NCBI GenBank assembly: GCA_035697485.1
Contig: DASSCU010000063.1
Location: forward strand, 141,345-205,344
Reading direction: 5' to 3'
Length of the DNA stretch: 64,000 nucleotides
From: Actinomycetota bacterium
GTDB lineage: Bacteria; Actinomycetota; UBA4738; HRBIN12
In this document: positions 34,387 through 43,663 of the stretch, in pieces
Layout: each line of letters opens with the position of its first letter
Numbering within the stretch: position 1 is the stretch's first letter
The notes under the pieces: generated by a model
Told to the model about the DNA's origin: nothing
Database searches by the model: none
Seen by the model: only the letters and a program-made list of their open reading frames with translations
Program-made: the position numbers and the translations under genes

Positions 34387-35217
34387 GTGATCCCCTTGGA
34401 CTCGCGGATCCCCGAGCACGTGCTGCGGTTCTGGCGCGCGCTCGACGCCCTGTTCGGCCGGGTGGAGCCGACGCGGTGGGGCGCTGTCGTGACCGACGGC
34501 CGCTTCCCGGCGGTCTGGGACGCGAACTACGCCCGCGTCGACGTGGCCGCTGCCGACCTCACGCTCGCGGAGGTCGAGGCGTCCCTGCTGCCGGCGCTCC
34601 TCGAGACGGGTTCGTCGGTGCAGCACGTCGTCTCGTTCTACCCGCGCGCCACCGAGCGCCTGCTCCAGGAGCTCGCGGACCGCGGTCACCGCCTCACCTG
34701 GGACCTGGTGATGGATCTCGACGTCCAACCGCCCGCCGAAGGGTCCTGGCAGGTGGAAGCGCTCCCGAACGGACCGGAGCTGTGGGGCCGCGTCCGCGAG
34801 TCGCTGGCACTGTTCGGCATCGACGACGACACGACCGCCGACCAGCTGGCCCGGATCGAGCGTGATGTGCTCGCACCGGGTAGCAAGCGCTGGTTCGGCG
34901 TGCGCGACGACGGCGGAGATCTCACGTCGCTGGGAGCGCTGCTGGTGCTCGACGATGTCGGCTACATCGACAACGTGGCGACCTTCGAGCATGCACGCGG
35001 GCGCGGACTCGCGAGCGCCGTGACCGCCCACATGATCGGGGTCGCGGTGCGGGGCGGCGCCTCCCACGTCTGCCTGTTCGCCGACGCGGACGACCGATCG
35101 GTTGTCGGCATGTACGAACGGCTCGGGTTCCGGCACGCGGGCGTGCTCGCTGCGACCAGAGGCCCGGTGGACCCCGGCGCGATCAATCGGGCAGACCGAG
35201 GTAGCGGACAGCCGTGA
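34387..35217 (+). CDS. GNAT family N-acetyltransferase
   Basis: A 276-aa protein. The N-terminal half (about 1-130) is a degenerate GNAT-like region. The C-terminal half has the recognisable fold with VGYIDNVATFEHARGRGLASAVTAHMI (motif A, RGRGLA acetyl-CoA loop) and DADDRSVVGMYERLGFRHAGV (motif B). Such double-GNAT proteins acetylate small amines or protein N termini; the substrate is unknown. Its end overlaps the convergent NUDIX-phosphatase gene by 35 nt. Confidence 0.75.
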   Translation: MIPLDSRIPEHVLRFWRALDALFGRVEPTRWGAVVTDGRFPAVWDANYARVDVAAADLTLAEVEASLLPALLETGSSVQHVVSFYPRATERLLQELADRGHRLTWDLVMDLDVQPPAEGSWQVEALPNGPELWGRVRESLALFGIDDDTTADQLARIERDVLAPGSKRWFGVRDDGGDLTSLGALLVLDDVGYIDNVATFEHARGRGLASAVTAHMIGVAVRGGASHVCLFADADDRSVVGMYERLGFRHAGVLAATRGPVDPGAINRADRGSGQP

Positions 35218-36037
35218 ACAGGCCCCCGTCGCGTTCCAGCATCCAGGTCGAGCCCTTCCGCCAGGCGGGCGGATCGTGCATCTCGATCCCGCGTTCGGCG
35301 AGGCCAAGCACGATCGCGGGGATCACGTCGCCGTGGCTGCATATCACCACGGCGCCCCCGCGCGACCGGACGAGCGAGAGCGCCGACTCGGTGGGCGCGC
35401 CTTCGGCGAGCTCGTCACGCTCCTCGATCGTGATCGACCTCGCGAGGGCCAGCGGCCGCACGGTCTGCACGCACCGCACCGCCGGGCTCGACAGCAGGTG
35501 GTCGACCTCGAGTTCGCGGAACAGCGTCACGAGCCCTTCCGCCTGCGCCTTGCCCCGCCTCGAGAGCGGACGCAGGACGTCGTCCTCGATCCATGCGTCG
35601 CGGTCGCCGGCCTTCGCGTGCCGCACGAGGTAGACCGGCTGATCGAACGAGCGCGCCGCGTCCAGCACCCCTCGGTCGTGGTCGTAGGTGAGCAGGGCGG
35701 CTGCGGTCGGCGCATCGACCCACCGCAGCTCGTCCACCTCGGCGTTCGGCGCGAACGCGCCTCCCGCCGGATACATCAGCCAGTAGCGCACCGTCTTCGG
35801 GCGGTCGAGGTGGTCGAGGTAGTCGATCGTGGTGACCTCGGGGCCACGCTCACATCGGAAGCCGGTCTCTTCGCGCACCTCGCGCTCGGCGTTCTCCTCG
35901 TCGGATTCCCCGTCCTCGGCCTTCCCTTTGGGGAACGTCCAGTCGTCGTAGCGCGGCCGGTGCACGAGCGCGAACTCGGGGCCGACGCGACCCCGTCGAC
36001 GCACCACACCGCCACCGGCGCGGATCTGGGTCTTCAC
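35183..36037 (-). CDS. NUDIX hydrolase–histidine phosphatase fusion (MutT1-like)
   Basis: A 284-aa two-domain enzyme. The N-terminal NUDIX domain (about 1-128) has the box GKAEDGESDEENAEREVREETG after DDWTFPKGK. The C-terminal SixA/phosphoglycerate-mutase-type domain (about 133-284) has YLVRHAKAG with its catalytic RH and a distal SHGD. Mycobacterial MutT1 has the same fusion and acts on 8-oxo-GTP and dinucleoside polyphosphates. Its GTG start lies in GTGA and overlaps the CYTH-CHAD stop, making it the third gene of a coupled polyphosphate operon. An open extension of 17 codons upstream falls inside the previous gene and is rejected. Confidence 0.85.
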   Translation of the reverse strand: MKTQIRAGGGVVRRRGRVGPEFALVHRPRYDDWTFPKGKAEDGESDEENAEREVREETGFRCERGPEVTTIDYLDHLDRPKTVRYWLMYPAGGAFAPNAEVDELRWVDAPTAAALLTYDHDRGVLDAARSFDQPVYLVRHAKAGDRDAWIEDDVLRPLSRRGKAQAEGLVTLFRELEVDHLLSSPAVRCVQTVRPLALARSITIEERDELAEGAPTESALSLVRSRGGAVVICSHGDVIPAIVLGLAERGIEMHDPPAWRKGSTWMLERDGGLFTAVRYLGLPD

Positions 36038-37527
36038 TCCCAGAACCTCAAGCGTTTCCGGCGGAGGCCGGCCCAAGCGTCTGGCCACGCTCGCCGTGCC
36101 TCGTCGCGCCCAGTCGCCTCGATGCCCGCGAGCCTACCGGCGGTGAATGCGACGCGAGGCGTCGCTCCCCCTGCCTGCTCCCGGAGCCACGCGATGGCCA
36201 TCACCGCATCCTGATGGCTCCCGAGCACCTCCTGCAACGTCTCGGCGCGCCGCGCGAAGGTCCGGGCGGGTTTGCCGAAGACCGGGGTGAGCACCTCGGC
36301 CGCGTAGCGCACGCGTTTGGCCCGGATGCGGGCTTCGTGCAGCTCGGCGTCGGCGGAGTCGGGGCCGAGGCCGTCGCAGAGCTTCTTGAGGTGCCCCCAC
36401 GGGGAGTCCATCAGGACCCCCATCACCTCGGCCGCCGGCGCACCGGCCACGTCGCGGAGCATGCACGGTTCGGCCGAGGCGGCGACCAGGGCGTCGAGCA
36501 GCCGCAGGTACCTCGGCTCGCGCATCGCGGAGAGCATCTCGGCGCGAGCGGCATCGCGTCTCGCACGCAACCGGTCGAGCACCTTCGCCACGTTCGTCGC
36601 GTCGTCGTCGGGCAACAGGAGCGCGTCCTCCCGAAGCCGCTCCCCGAGCACGTCGCAGTCCCTGACCCCTCCAAGCTCCCTTCCCAGCCATCCCAGCTCC
36701 CCTCGGAGCTCGTCGCGCCATCTGGGCTCGAGCAGGGAGCGGAACGTCCTCAGGTCGGAGCGGATCCGTCGGGTCGCGACCCGAGCCTGATGCACTCCCT
36801 CGGGGTCGACGCCGAGCCGCACGACAGCGTCATGCTGCATCAGGCGTCGCGTCGACGTCGCGATCGTCGACCGAACGACCTCCTCGACGGTCGACGACGG
36901 ACCGACCTCTGCCGCGACCACGTCAGGTGGGGCATGGGCACGTTCGCCGAGCGCGCGCACGATCTTCGGCAACGGTTCGCCGATGCGAGCCCCGGCGTCG
37001 ATCAGCAGATCGACGATCGGAGCCATCGCCGGGTCGGCCGCATCGTGCGCGAGCTCGACCTCGATCTCGCGGAACCGGTCAACGATGCGACGGCCCTCGA
37101 GCACCGACACCTCGTCGTCGACGACCTCGGCCACCATGCGATCGTCGGCCGGTCGCACGATCCGGGTTCGGTGGCGGACGGTCTGCAGGCGGAGTACCGG
37201 CCCGATCGATCCACCCCGGACGAGGCCGCGGACGAGGTCGGCCGCTTCCGCCGGCGCCTTCCCCGCACCTCCGTCGAAGGAGTGCTCCTGCCGCACCACC
37301 GTCGGGGCGGCGACCGACCGTGGGAGTTTGACCACCCACCCCTCAGTGTTGCGGTATCGGAGAGACGCCCCCCAGCGGACCAGTCGCAGGTCGTCGGTGT
37401 CGTGGTAGGTGCTGACGAACCGCTCGGTCGTACCGGATCGCCCGCAGAAGGACCCGTCGAGCGAGGAGAGGTCCGGCATCCGGAAGCCGGGCTCGACCTC
37501 GAGCTTGGCCTCTCGCTCGAGCTTCAC
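36034..37527 (-). CDS. CYTH–CHAD domain protein (polyphosphate-associated)
   Basis: A 497-aa protein. The CYTH (triphosphate tunnel) domain (about 1-190) opens with the ExExK signature EREAKLEV and has LRYRNTEGWVVKLP and FREIEVEL acidic/basic strands. The CHAD domain (about 215-490) is all-helical with conserved His/Arg/Lys, e.g. VHQARVATRRIRSDLRTF and LHEARIRAKRVRYAAEVL, which bind polyphosphate. CYTH-CHAD proteins are thought to hydrolyse or bind polyphosphate. The GTG start overlaps the ppk1 stop (GTGA). Confidence 0.87.
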   Translation of the reverse strand: MKLEREAKLEVEPGFRMPDLSSLDGSFCGRSGTTERFVSTYHDTDDLRLVRWGASLRYRNTEGWVVKLPRSVAAPTVVRQEHSFDGGAGKAPAEAADLVRGLVRGGSIGPVLRLQTVRHRTRIVRPADDRMVAEVVDDEVSVLEGRRIVDRFREIEVELAHDAADPAMAPIVDLLIDAGARIGEPLPKIVRALGERAHAPPDVVAAEVGPSSTVEEVVRSTIATSTRRLMQHDAVVRLGVDPEGVHQARVATRRIRSDLRTFRSLLEPRWRDELRGELGWLGRELGGVRDCDVLGERLREDALLLPDDDATNVAKVLDRLRARRDAARAEMLSAMREPRYLRLLDALVAASAEPCMLRDVAGAPAAEVMGVLMDSPWGHLKKLCDGLGPDSADAELHEARIRAKRVRYAAEVLTPVFGKPARTFARRAETLQEVLGSHQDAVMAIAWLREQAGGATPRVAFTAGRLAGIEATGRDEARRAWPDAWAGLRRKRLRFWE

Positions 37528-39599
37528 CGATCGCCGCCGGCGCGCGCCACCGCCAGCTCCTGGAGCACGCGGTGGGCTTCGACGCCCTCGGTCGCCGCGA
37601 CCTTGCCCCAGACGCCCTCGGGGTCCAGCTCCCACGCGAGCTCGTCGTCGTCGAACCCCACGCGCAGGATCTCGTCCAGGCGTTCCTGCAGCGCCGGATC
37701 CTCGACCGGCGTCAACGCCTCCACACGACGGTCGAGGTTGCGAGGCATCCAGTCGGCCGACCCGATCAGGTAGTCGTATCCCCGCTGCTCGCTCCCGAAC
37801 CTGTAGATGCGAGAATGCTCGAGGAACCGACCGACGATCGAGCGGACCCGGATCTCCTCGGAAAGCCCCGGCACGCCGGGACGGAGGCAGCAGATTCCGC
37901 GGACGAGCAGGTCGATGCCGACCCCGGCCTGCGACGCCTCGTAGAGGGCGTCGATCAGGTCTGCGTCGACGAGGCTGTTCATCTTCAACACGATGGATCC
38001 GTCGTCGTGCGACATCTCCCGACGGATCAGGGCCTCGAGTCCCGGACGCATCGTCACCGGGGCGACGAGGAGCTTGCGGTACTCGCGCTGCCGGCTGTAC
38101 CCCGTGAGCAGGTTGAACAGGTCGGTGAGGTCCGCGCCGAGGTCGGGATCGGCGGTCAGCAGGCCGAGATCCTCGTACAGGCGGGCGGTGGTCGGGTTGT
38201 AGTTGCCTGTGCCGATGTGTGCGTAGCGGCGGATGCCGCCGCCCTCGCGGCGTACCACGAGGCACGTCTTGGCGTGCGTCTTGAGGCCGACCACGCCGTA
38301 GACGACGTGCACGCCCGCGGTCTCGAGCGTCCTCGCGAACGTGATGTTCGCCAGCTCGTCGAACCGCGCCTTCAGCTCGACGAGGGCCACGACCTGCTTT
38401 CCGGCCTGCGCGGCGCGCACGAGCGCATGGATGATCGGGCTGTCCGACGACGTGCGGTAGAGGGTCTGCTTGATCGCGAGCACGTCTGGATCGCTGGCGG
38501 CCTGTTCGACGAACGCCTCGACCGACGACGAGAAGGAGTCGTACGGGTGATGCACGAGGATGTCACCGCGACGGATCGCCTCGAACACGTCTGCCGTGCC
38601 CTCCGCCGACTGCAGCGTGGGTGGGGTGACGGGCGTCCAGGGTTCGTCCTTCAAGTCGGGACGGTCCAGGTGGGCGAAGAACCACAGGTCGCCAAGCGCC
38701 AGCAGCCATTCCCCCACGTAGACCTGGGACTCGTCGACGCCGAGCTCGCGCATCAGGAGCTGGCGCATCTCGTCGCTCATCGTCGGGTCGATCTCGAGCC
38801 GGATCGCGGTCGCACCTCGCTGCCGGCGCTGGAGCACGGTCTCGATCGCGGCGAGCAGGTCGTCGGCCTCGTCCTCCTCGACCTCAACGTCGGCGTCGCG
38901 AGTCACGCGGAACACGTGCACCCCGAGGATGTCCATACCCGGGAAGAGCTGGTCGAGGTGGGCAGCCACGACCTCCTCGAGTGGCACGAAGCGCTCGCCG
39001 TCGGGCAGGTCGGTGAATCTCGGCAGCAGCGGAGGGATCTTCACTCGGGCGAAGCGGCGTTCACCCGTCAGAGGATCGCGGATCGCCGCCGCGAGGTTCA
39101 GCGACAGGTTGGAGATGTAGGGGAAGGGGTGCGACGGGTCGACCGACAAGGGCGTGAGCACGGGGAAGATGCGCTCGCGGAAGCGCCTCCCGAGGAACTC
39201 CCGGTCGGCGTCGGCGAGCTGCTCCCAGTGCACCACCCGGATGCGTTCCTTCTCGAGCGCGGGCAGCAGGTCGCCGAGCACGAGCGCGTCGGCGCGTTCC
39301 TGCATCGCGACGACACGTTCGCGGCTTGCCTCCAATTGCTCCTGGGGATTCATGCCGTCGGGGGTCATGGCCGCCACGCCGGCATCGACCTGCTCCTCGA
39401 GACCCGAGACCCTGATCTGGAAGAACTCGTCGAGGTTCTGCGTGTAGATCGCGACGAACTTCACCCGCTCGAGCAGGTGGCGGGCCGGATCTTCGGCCAG
39501 CGCGAGGACGCGCGAGTCGAACTCCAGCCAGGAGAGCTCGCGATTGATGTACCGCGAGGTCGTGGCCGTCACGGACTCGGGGAAGGGCTGGGCATCCAC
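37524..39599 (-). CDS. ppk1: Polyphosphate kinase 1
   Basis: A 691-aa enzyme that reversibly makes polyphosphate from ATP. The N domain starts RYINRELSWLEFDSRVLALAED. The catalytic domains carry HHPYDSFSSSVEAFVEQAASDPDVLAIKQTLYR, the first phospholipase-D-like His in GVVGLKTHAKTCLVVRR, GTGNYNPTTARLYEDLGL and the second His region RFLEHSRIYRFG with SADWMPRNLDRRVE. Length is typical. The GTG start at VDAQPFPESV is an estimate: a TACGAT box lies 11 nt upstream and the longer frame has no conserved features. It leads a three-gene coupled operon and is divergent from a DUF47 gene. Confidence 0.92.
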   Translation of the reverse strand: MDAQPFPESVTATTSRYINRELSWLEFDSRVLALAEDPARHLLERVKFVAIYTQNLDEFFQIRVSGLEEQVDAGVAAMTPDGMNPQEQLEASRERVVAMQERADALVLGDLLPALEKERIRVVHWEQLADADREFLGRRFRERIFPVLTPLSVDPSHPFPYISNLSLNLAAAIRDPLTGERRFARVKIPPLLPRFTDLPDGERFVPLEEVVAAHLDQLFPGMDILGVHVFRVTRDADVEVEEDEADDLLAAIETVLQRRQRGATAIRLEIDPTMSDEMRQLLMRELGVDESQVYVGEWLLALGDLWFFAHLDRPDLKDEPWTPVTPPTLQSAEGTADVFEAIRRGDILVHHPYDSFSSSVEAFVEQAASDPDVLAIKQTLYRTSSDSPIIHALVRAAQAGKQVVALVELKARFDELANITFARTLETAGVHVVYGVVGLKTHAKTCLVVRREGGGIRRYAHIGTGNYNPTTARLYEDLGLLTADPDLGADLTDLFNLLTGYSRQREYRKLLVAPVTMRPGLEALIRREMSHDDGSIVLKMNSLVDADLIDALYEASQAGVGIDLLVRGICCLRPGVPGLSEEIRVRSIVGRFLEHSRIYRFGSEQRGYDYLIGSADWMPRNLDRRVEALTPVEDPALQERLDEILRVGFDDDELAWELDPEGVWGKVAATEGVEAHRVLQELAVARAGGDR

Positions 39600-39632
39600 G
39601 GTGGACGGCCATCGTACGGACGGGTAGCCGAG

Positions 39633-39642
39633 GGTTGCAACC
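39633..39642. other. Short palindrome between ppk1 and a DUF47 gene
   Basis: GGTTGCAACC, a perfect 10-bp inverted repeat in the 113-bp divergent gap. It may be an operator; no PHO-box repeat was seen here. Confidence 0.25.
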
Positions 39643-39712
39643 ACCGAAGGTCTAATGGACGAACGACTGCCATGATGCGACGGTACGGGTCCAGGAAAGC
39701 GGGAGGCCGGTC

Positions 39713-40336
39713 GTGAAGTTGAAGGTGTCACAGAAGCCGGATCAGTTCTTCGACCTGTTCCAGGAATCAGCTGCGAGTCTGTGCGCGGCGACCGATCAAC
39801 TCCGCAACCTGGTGCATGAGTACGAGGACGTCGAAGCGAAGGCGCGGAGGATCGCCGAGCGGGAGCACGAGAGTGACGAGATCACCCACGCGATCATCCG
39901 CCTGATCAACACGACGTTCGTCACCCCGATGGATCGCGAGGACATCTACCAGCTCGCGACCGCGCTGGACGACGTGATGGATGCGGTGGAAGCGACGGCC
40001 GACCTGTTCGTGCTCCACGCGATCGAGGAGCCTCGTCAGGCGATGCGTGATCAAGTCGATGTCCTTTGCCAGGCCGCTCGCCAGACCGAGCAGGCGATGA
40101 TCGCCTTCCGGAACCTGCGACGGGATCAGCTCGAGCCCTACTGGGTCGAGATCAACAGCCTCGAGAACCAGGGTGATCGTCTCTACCGTCGGGCGGTCGC
40201 CGATCTGTTCTCAGGTGACCACCGAGCCATGGACGTGCTCCGCTGGAAGGCTGTGAATGAAACGCTCGAGGAAGCGCTCGACGGGCTCGAGAACGTGGCG
40301 AATGTGATCGAGGCCGTCGTTCTCAAACACGCGTAG
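39713..40336 (+). CDS. DUF47 (PhoU-like) protein, copy 1
   Basis: A 207-aa all-helical protein of the DUF47/COG1392 family: DQFFDLFQESAASLCAATDQLRNLV, then EREHESDEITHAIIRLINTTFVTPMDREDI, the hallmark, and LENQGDRLYRRAVADLF. Members usually pair with Pit phosphate carriers and are thought to regulate them. Unlike copy 2, it is not on the pit strand but converges on the small protein following pit and overlaps it by 14 nt. GGGAGG before the GTG is a good ribosome site. Confidence 0.87.
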   Translation: MKLKVSQKPDQFFDLFQESAASLCAATDQLRNLVHEYEDVEAKARRIAEREHESDEITHAIIRLINTTFVTPMDREDIYQLATALDDVMDAVEATADLFVLHAIEEPRQAMRDQVDVLCQAARQTEQAMIAFRNLRRDQLEPYWVEINSLENQGDRLYRRAVADLFSGDHRAMDVLRWKAVNETLEEALDGLENVANVIEAVVLKHA

Positions 40337-40556
40337 ACGGGTCCTTCGGCCCCGTCCTCGGTTTCCGCCGCCTCTCGCTCGCGGGCCGCCAGCGCCCAAG
40401 TGACCGATCCTCAAGGGCGACCGCGATCGCCCAGAGCAGGGCGAGCGCCGCCGCGAATAGGTTCACCCATCGGTACTCCGCCGGTGTGGGCTCCCACAGC
40501 AGCAGGCTGACGCCCGCGAGCGCAGCGAAGAAGAGCGATCGACGTCCGAGGGTCAT
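40323..40556 (-). CDS. Small two-span membrane protein coupled to pit
   Basis: A 77-aa protein with two hydrophobic segments (about 7-21, SLFFAALAGVSLLLW, and 30-47, VNLFAAALALLWAIAVAL) and a basic tail (RWRPASERRRKPRTG). Its ATG overlaps the pit stop as ATGA, so it is translated right after the permease and may be a small subunit or assembly factor of it. No known family recognised. Confidence 0.6.
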   Translation of the reverse strand: MTLGRRSLFFAALAGVSLLLWEPTPAEYRWVNLFAAALALLWAIAVALEDRSLGRWRPASERRRKPRTGPKDPSTRV

Positions 40557-41545
40557 CCGAATGCCTTGAACGGGAGATACGCCACGTAGCTGATCACGAA
40601 TGCCCCTGGGATCGTGAGGACCCACGCCCAAACGACCTGTCCGGCGACACCCCAACGTACCGCCGACAGACGCTGGGTCGACCCGACCCCCACGATCGCG
40701 CCCGTGATCGTTTGCGTAGTGGAGACAGGGATGCCGGCAACCGTGTTCGCCATGATGGTCGCGGCCGCCGCCGTCTCCGCCGCCATCCCCTGCGCGGGCT
40801 GGAGCTTGGTGATCTTGGAACCCATCGTGTGCACGATGCGCCATCCGCCGAAGAGGGTCCCCAATCCGATCGCCGTATGGGCCGACAGGACCACCCAGAG
40901 AGGGACATCGGCGTCACTCGGAAGGACTCCGTTGGCAATCAGCAACGCCAGGATGATGCCCATCGTCTTCTGGGCGTCGTTCGCACCGTGGGCCAAGCTG
41001 AACGAGGCTGCTGAGAACAGTTGCCCCACCCGGAACCCTCGGTTGAGACGCTCGAGTCGGCGGTATCGATGGAACGTCCAGTAGATCGCCGCCATGAGGG
41101 TGAACCCCAGCAACAGCCCGACGACGGGCGACAGCACGATGAACACGGCGATCTTCTGGAACCCGGACGCGATGAGCGAGGCCCAGCCCGCACTGGCAAC
41201 CGCTGCCCCAGCCATCGCGCCGACGAGGGCGTGCGAAGAGCTCGTCGGAAGTCCAACCCACCAGGTGATGATGTCCCACGCCACGGCTCCGACGAGTCCG
41301 GCGAAGATCACTGCGTTGGTGAAGACGTCGGGGTGCACGACATCGTTTGCGATCGTCGCGGCGACTTCGGTTCCGAAGACCATGAATGCGACGAAGTTGA
41401 AGAATGCCGCCCACACGACGGCCCGCTGCGGTGACAACACTCGCGTCGACACGACGGTGGCGATGGAGTTCGCAGCATCGTGGAACCCATTGAAGAAGTC
41501 GAACGCAAGCGCGATGAAGATGATCGCCGCGACCCAGATCGTCAT
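40553..41545 (-). CDS. pit: Low-affinity inorganic phosphate transporter (Pit family)
   Basis: A 330-aa inner-membrane carrier with about ten helices. The duplicated PiT signatures are FFNGFHDAANSIATVV near the N terminus and SLAHGANDAQKTMGIILALL near 185; GLPTSSSHALVGAM and AGIPVSTTQTITGAIVG are the two re-entrant loops. It moves phosphate with cations. The ATG overlaps the stop of DUF47 copy 2 (ATGA), and a small membrane protein follows the same way, so DUF47–pit–small protein form one coupled unit beside the Pst system. Confidence 0.9.
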   Translation of the reverse strand: MTIWVAAIIFIALAFDFFNGFHDAANSIATVVSTRVLSPQRAVVWAAFFNFVAFMVFGTEVAATIANDVVHPDVFTNAVIFAGLVGAVAWDIITWWVGLPTSSSHALVGAMAGAAVASAGWASLIASGFQKIAVFIVLSPVVGLLLGFTLMAAIYWTFHRYRRLERLNRGFRVGQLFSAASFSLAHGANDAQKTMGIILALLIANGVLPSDADVPLWVVLSAHTAIGLGTLFGGWRIVHTMGSKITKLQPAQGMAAETAAAATIMANTVAGIPVSTTQTITGAIVGVGSTQRLSAVRWGVAGQVVWAWVLTIPGAFVISYVAYLPFKAFG

Positions 41546-42159
41546 GCGAACTTCAGCGCCACCGATTCGACGATGTTGGCGATGTCCTCACAATGATCGA
41601 TCGCGTCCTCGGCTCCGTCGAGGAGGTCCTTCCACATCAGCACCTCCATCGCTCCGAAGTCGCCCGAGTACAGCACCGCAACACCACGGCGGTAGACCCA
41701 GTCGCCCTCGCGCTCCGCGCGCTTGACTTCGGCGCATGCGGCCTCCACGCCGGTGAGCGTTCGCAAGTCATGGACCGCGAGTGCGACGCTGGTCGCCGCC
41801 CGCTGCAGGACATCGATCTGTTGCATGAAGTGGGGCAACGGGTGGCTGATCGGCAGCAGCGCCAGCAGGTCGGCGAGTCCCTCCATGGCGTCGAGCACAT
41901 CGTCGATGGACGAGGCGAGCGAATGGATGTCCTTGCGGTCGAACGGTGTGACGAACGTCGTGTTCACGAGCGCGAGGATCTGGTGGGTGAGCTCGTCTCC
42001 CCCTTCCTCGAGGGTTCGGATCCGCTCGGCATGGTGTGCGGCGTTCGGGAGGTCGGAGAGGAGCACCGTAAGATCGACGACGGCCCGCACCATGCCGTCG
42101 GCAGCTCGATCGAACAGGTCGAAGAACTCAAGCTCCCGCGGGATCACCTGGAACGGCAC
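41542..42159 (-). CDS. DUF47 (PhoU-like) protein, copy 2
   Basis: A 205-aa paralogue of the 39713 gene: LEFFDLFDRAADGMVRAVVDLTVLL, EEGGDELTHQILALVNTTFVTPFDRKDI and AEREGDWVYRRGVAVLYSGDFGAM. It is encoded directly before pit with an ATGA overlap, the classic DUF47-pit arrangement. The GTG start (VPFQVIPREL) has GGGAGGG about 12 nt upstream. A 6-bp hairpin CCGCAC-N7-GTGCGG (42178-42196) lies in the 92-bp gap after the response regulator. Confidence 0.88.
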   Translation of the reverse strand: MPFQVIPRELEFFDLFDRAADGMVRAVVDLTVLLSDLPNAAHHAERIRTLEEGGDELTHQILALVNTTFVTPFDRKDIHSLASSIDDVLDAMEGLADLLALLPISHPLPHFMQQIDVLQRAATSVALAVHDLRTLTGVEAACAEVKRAEREGDWVYRRGVAVLYSGDFGAMEVLMWKDLLDGAEDAIDHCEDIANIVESVALKFA

Positions 42160-42251
42160 GACGCGACAACCCTCCCACCGCACAATGGCCGTGCGGAACG
42201 TACAGGCCTTGCCCACGGGTGTCCACCGAGACTGAGAGGCGAACCACGTCG

Positions 42252-42986
42252 TCAGTCGTCGTCGACGAACCGGTAGCCGAGCCCACGGACCGTCACGAGA
42301 TGACGGGGATGGTGCGGGTCGGCCTCGATCTTCTGGCGGATCCGTTTCACGTGCACATCGAGAGTCTTCGTGTCTCCAACGTAATCAGCCCCCCACACCT
42401 CTTCGATCAGGAAGAGGCGCGTGAGCAGGCGGCCCTTCCTGCGCAGGAGAGCCTCGAGCAGTTCGAACTCCTTGGGCGGGAACGCGACCATCTCACCTCC
42501 GACCCGCACCTCATGCCGAGCGACGTCCATCTCCACCGGTCCTCCCTGGATCACGTCGTCGATCGACTCAGGCTCGCCGCGCATCGTGGCGCGACGGAGG
42601 TGTGCTCGGACCCTGGAGACGAGTTCTCGGACGGAGAATGGCTTGGTCACATAGTCGTCGGCACCGAGCTCGAGACCTGAGACCTTGTCGGCCTCCGAAT
42701 CCTTCGCCGTCACCATGATGATGGGTACGTCGCTCACCGCGCGGATCGAGCGGCACACATCGAGCCCCGACAGCTCGGGTAACATCAGATCGAGGATCAC
42801 GAGCGACGGGCGCTCCGCGCGGAACCGCTCCAGCGCCTGCCGACCGTCCGCAGCGACCGAGACGCGGTACCCCTCCCTTTCCAAGTTGTATCGGACCGAG
42901 TCGGCGAGGGACTCCTCGTCCTCGACGATCAGTATCGAGACCGGAGGATCGGACACGACCGCGCCACCATCCCGCAACACACTCAC
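42252..42986 (-). CDS. regX3: Phosphate response regulator (RegX3/PhoB-like, OmpR family)
   Basis: A 244-aa regulator. The receiver domain (about 16-128) has phospho-acceptor Asp66 in VILDLMLPELSG, acidic pair ED near 22 and Lys in DDYVTKPFSV. The winged-helix output (about 150-240) ends TVRGLGYRFVDDD. It follows phoU with a 4-nt GTGA overlap, while the cognate kinase is probably the divergent gene at 47747. It should bind the GTTCA-type PHO box at 47607. An internal GTG ten codons in is an alternative start. Confidence 0.88.
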   Translation of the reverse strand: MSVLRDGGAVVSDPPVSILIVEDEESLADSVRYNLEREGYRVSVAADGRQALERFRAERPSLVILDLMLPELSGLDVCRSIRAVSDVPIIMVTAKDSEADKVSGLELGADDYVTKPFSVRELVSRVRAHLRRATMRGEPESIDDVIQGGPVEMDVARHEVRVGGEMVAFPPKEFELLEALLRRKGRLLTRLFLIEEVWGADYVGDTKTLDVHVKRIRQKIEADPHHPRHLVTVRGLGYRFVDDD

Positions 42987-43663
42987 TCCATCGAGACCGG
43001 ATGTGAGGCATCGGTGAACTCGCGGAACTCTCCCGTGAGGAGGAAGCCAACCTGCTCGGCGATGTCCACCGCGTTGTCTCCGACCCGCTCGAGCGCCCGA
43101 GCTGCCATATTCATGTGGAGTCCCCAGTCGAGCTGCGAGGGATCGTCCGCAAGCTTCAGCGCTTCGAGATGCGTCGTTCGGTTGAGGCGATCGACAGGAT
43201 CATCCATCACTGGCACCTTCAATGCGAGATCGAGGTCGCGCCGCCCGAATGCCTCCATCGAAGTGCGCACCATGGTGACGACGTGGGTGCCCATCTCTTC
43301 GATCTGCTGGCGCATCGGCTCGCTGCCGCGAGCATCCCTGGTTGCGAGGTAGAGCTTCGCAACGTTGACGGCCTGGTCCCCGATACGCTCCAGGTGGAGA
43401 TCGCAGTGGAGGATCGCCGAGATCAGGCGGAGGTCGAGTGCGACCGGCGACTGAAGCGCGAGCATCTGCAGGACCCCGGAATCGATCTTGAGATAGAGGT
43501 CATCGATCTCATCGTCTCCGTCGATCACCTCCTGTGCCTTGGCGTCGTCATGCTGCACCAGCGCCTCGATCGCGCGCTGGACCGCTGTGCCCGCGAGCTC
43601 ACCCAAGCTGAGCAGCTCGAGCTCGGTCTTCTCGAGCTCTTCGTGGAACGTCTCTCTGGTCAT
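42983..43663 (-). CDS. phoU: Phosphate signalling regulator PhoU
   Basis: A 226-aa protein made of two three-helix PhoU repeats: [20 protein letters not shown] in the first and [21 protein letters not shown] in the second, both with metal-binding E-RxxD motifs. PhoU links Pst transport to the sensor kinase and represses the regulon when phosphate is high. Its ATG overlaps the pstB stop (ATGA) and its stop overlaps the regulator start. Confidence 0.92.
   Translation of the reverse strand: MTRETFHEELEKTELELLSLGELAGTAVQRAIEALVQHDDAKAQEVIDGDDEIDDLYLKIDSGVLQMLALQSPVALDLRLISAILHCDLHLERIGDQAVNVAKLYLATRDARGSEPMRQQIEEMGTHVVTMVRTSMEAFGRRDLDLALKVPVMDDPVDRLNRTTHLEALKLADDPSQLDWGLHMNMAARALERVGDNAVDIAEQVGFLLTGEFREFTDASHPVSME

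Noticed and set aside
37528..38265. Upstream extension of the CYTH-CHAD frame to 743 aa
   Set aside because: It lies within ppk1 in another frame; the ExExK motif and GTGA overlap place the start at 37527.
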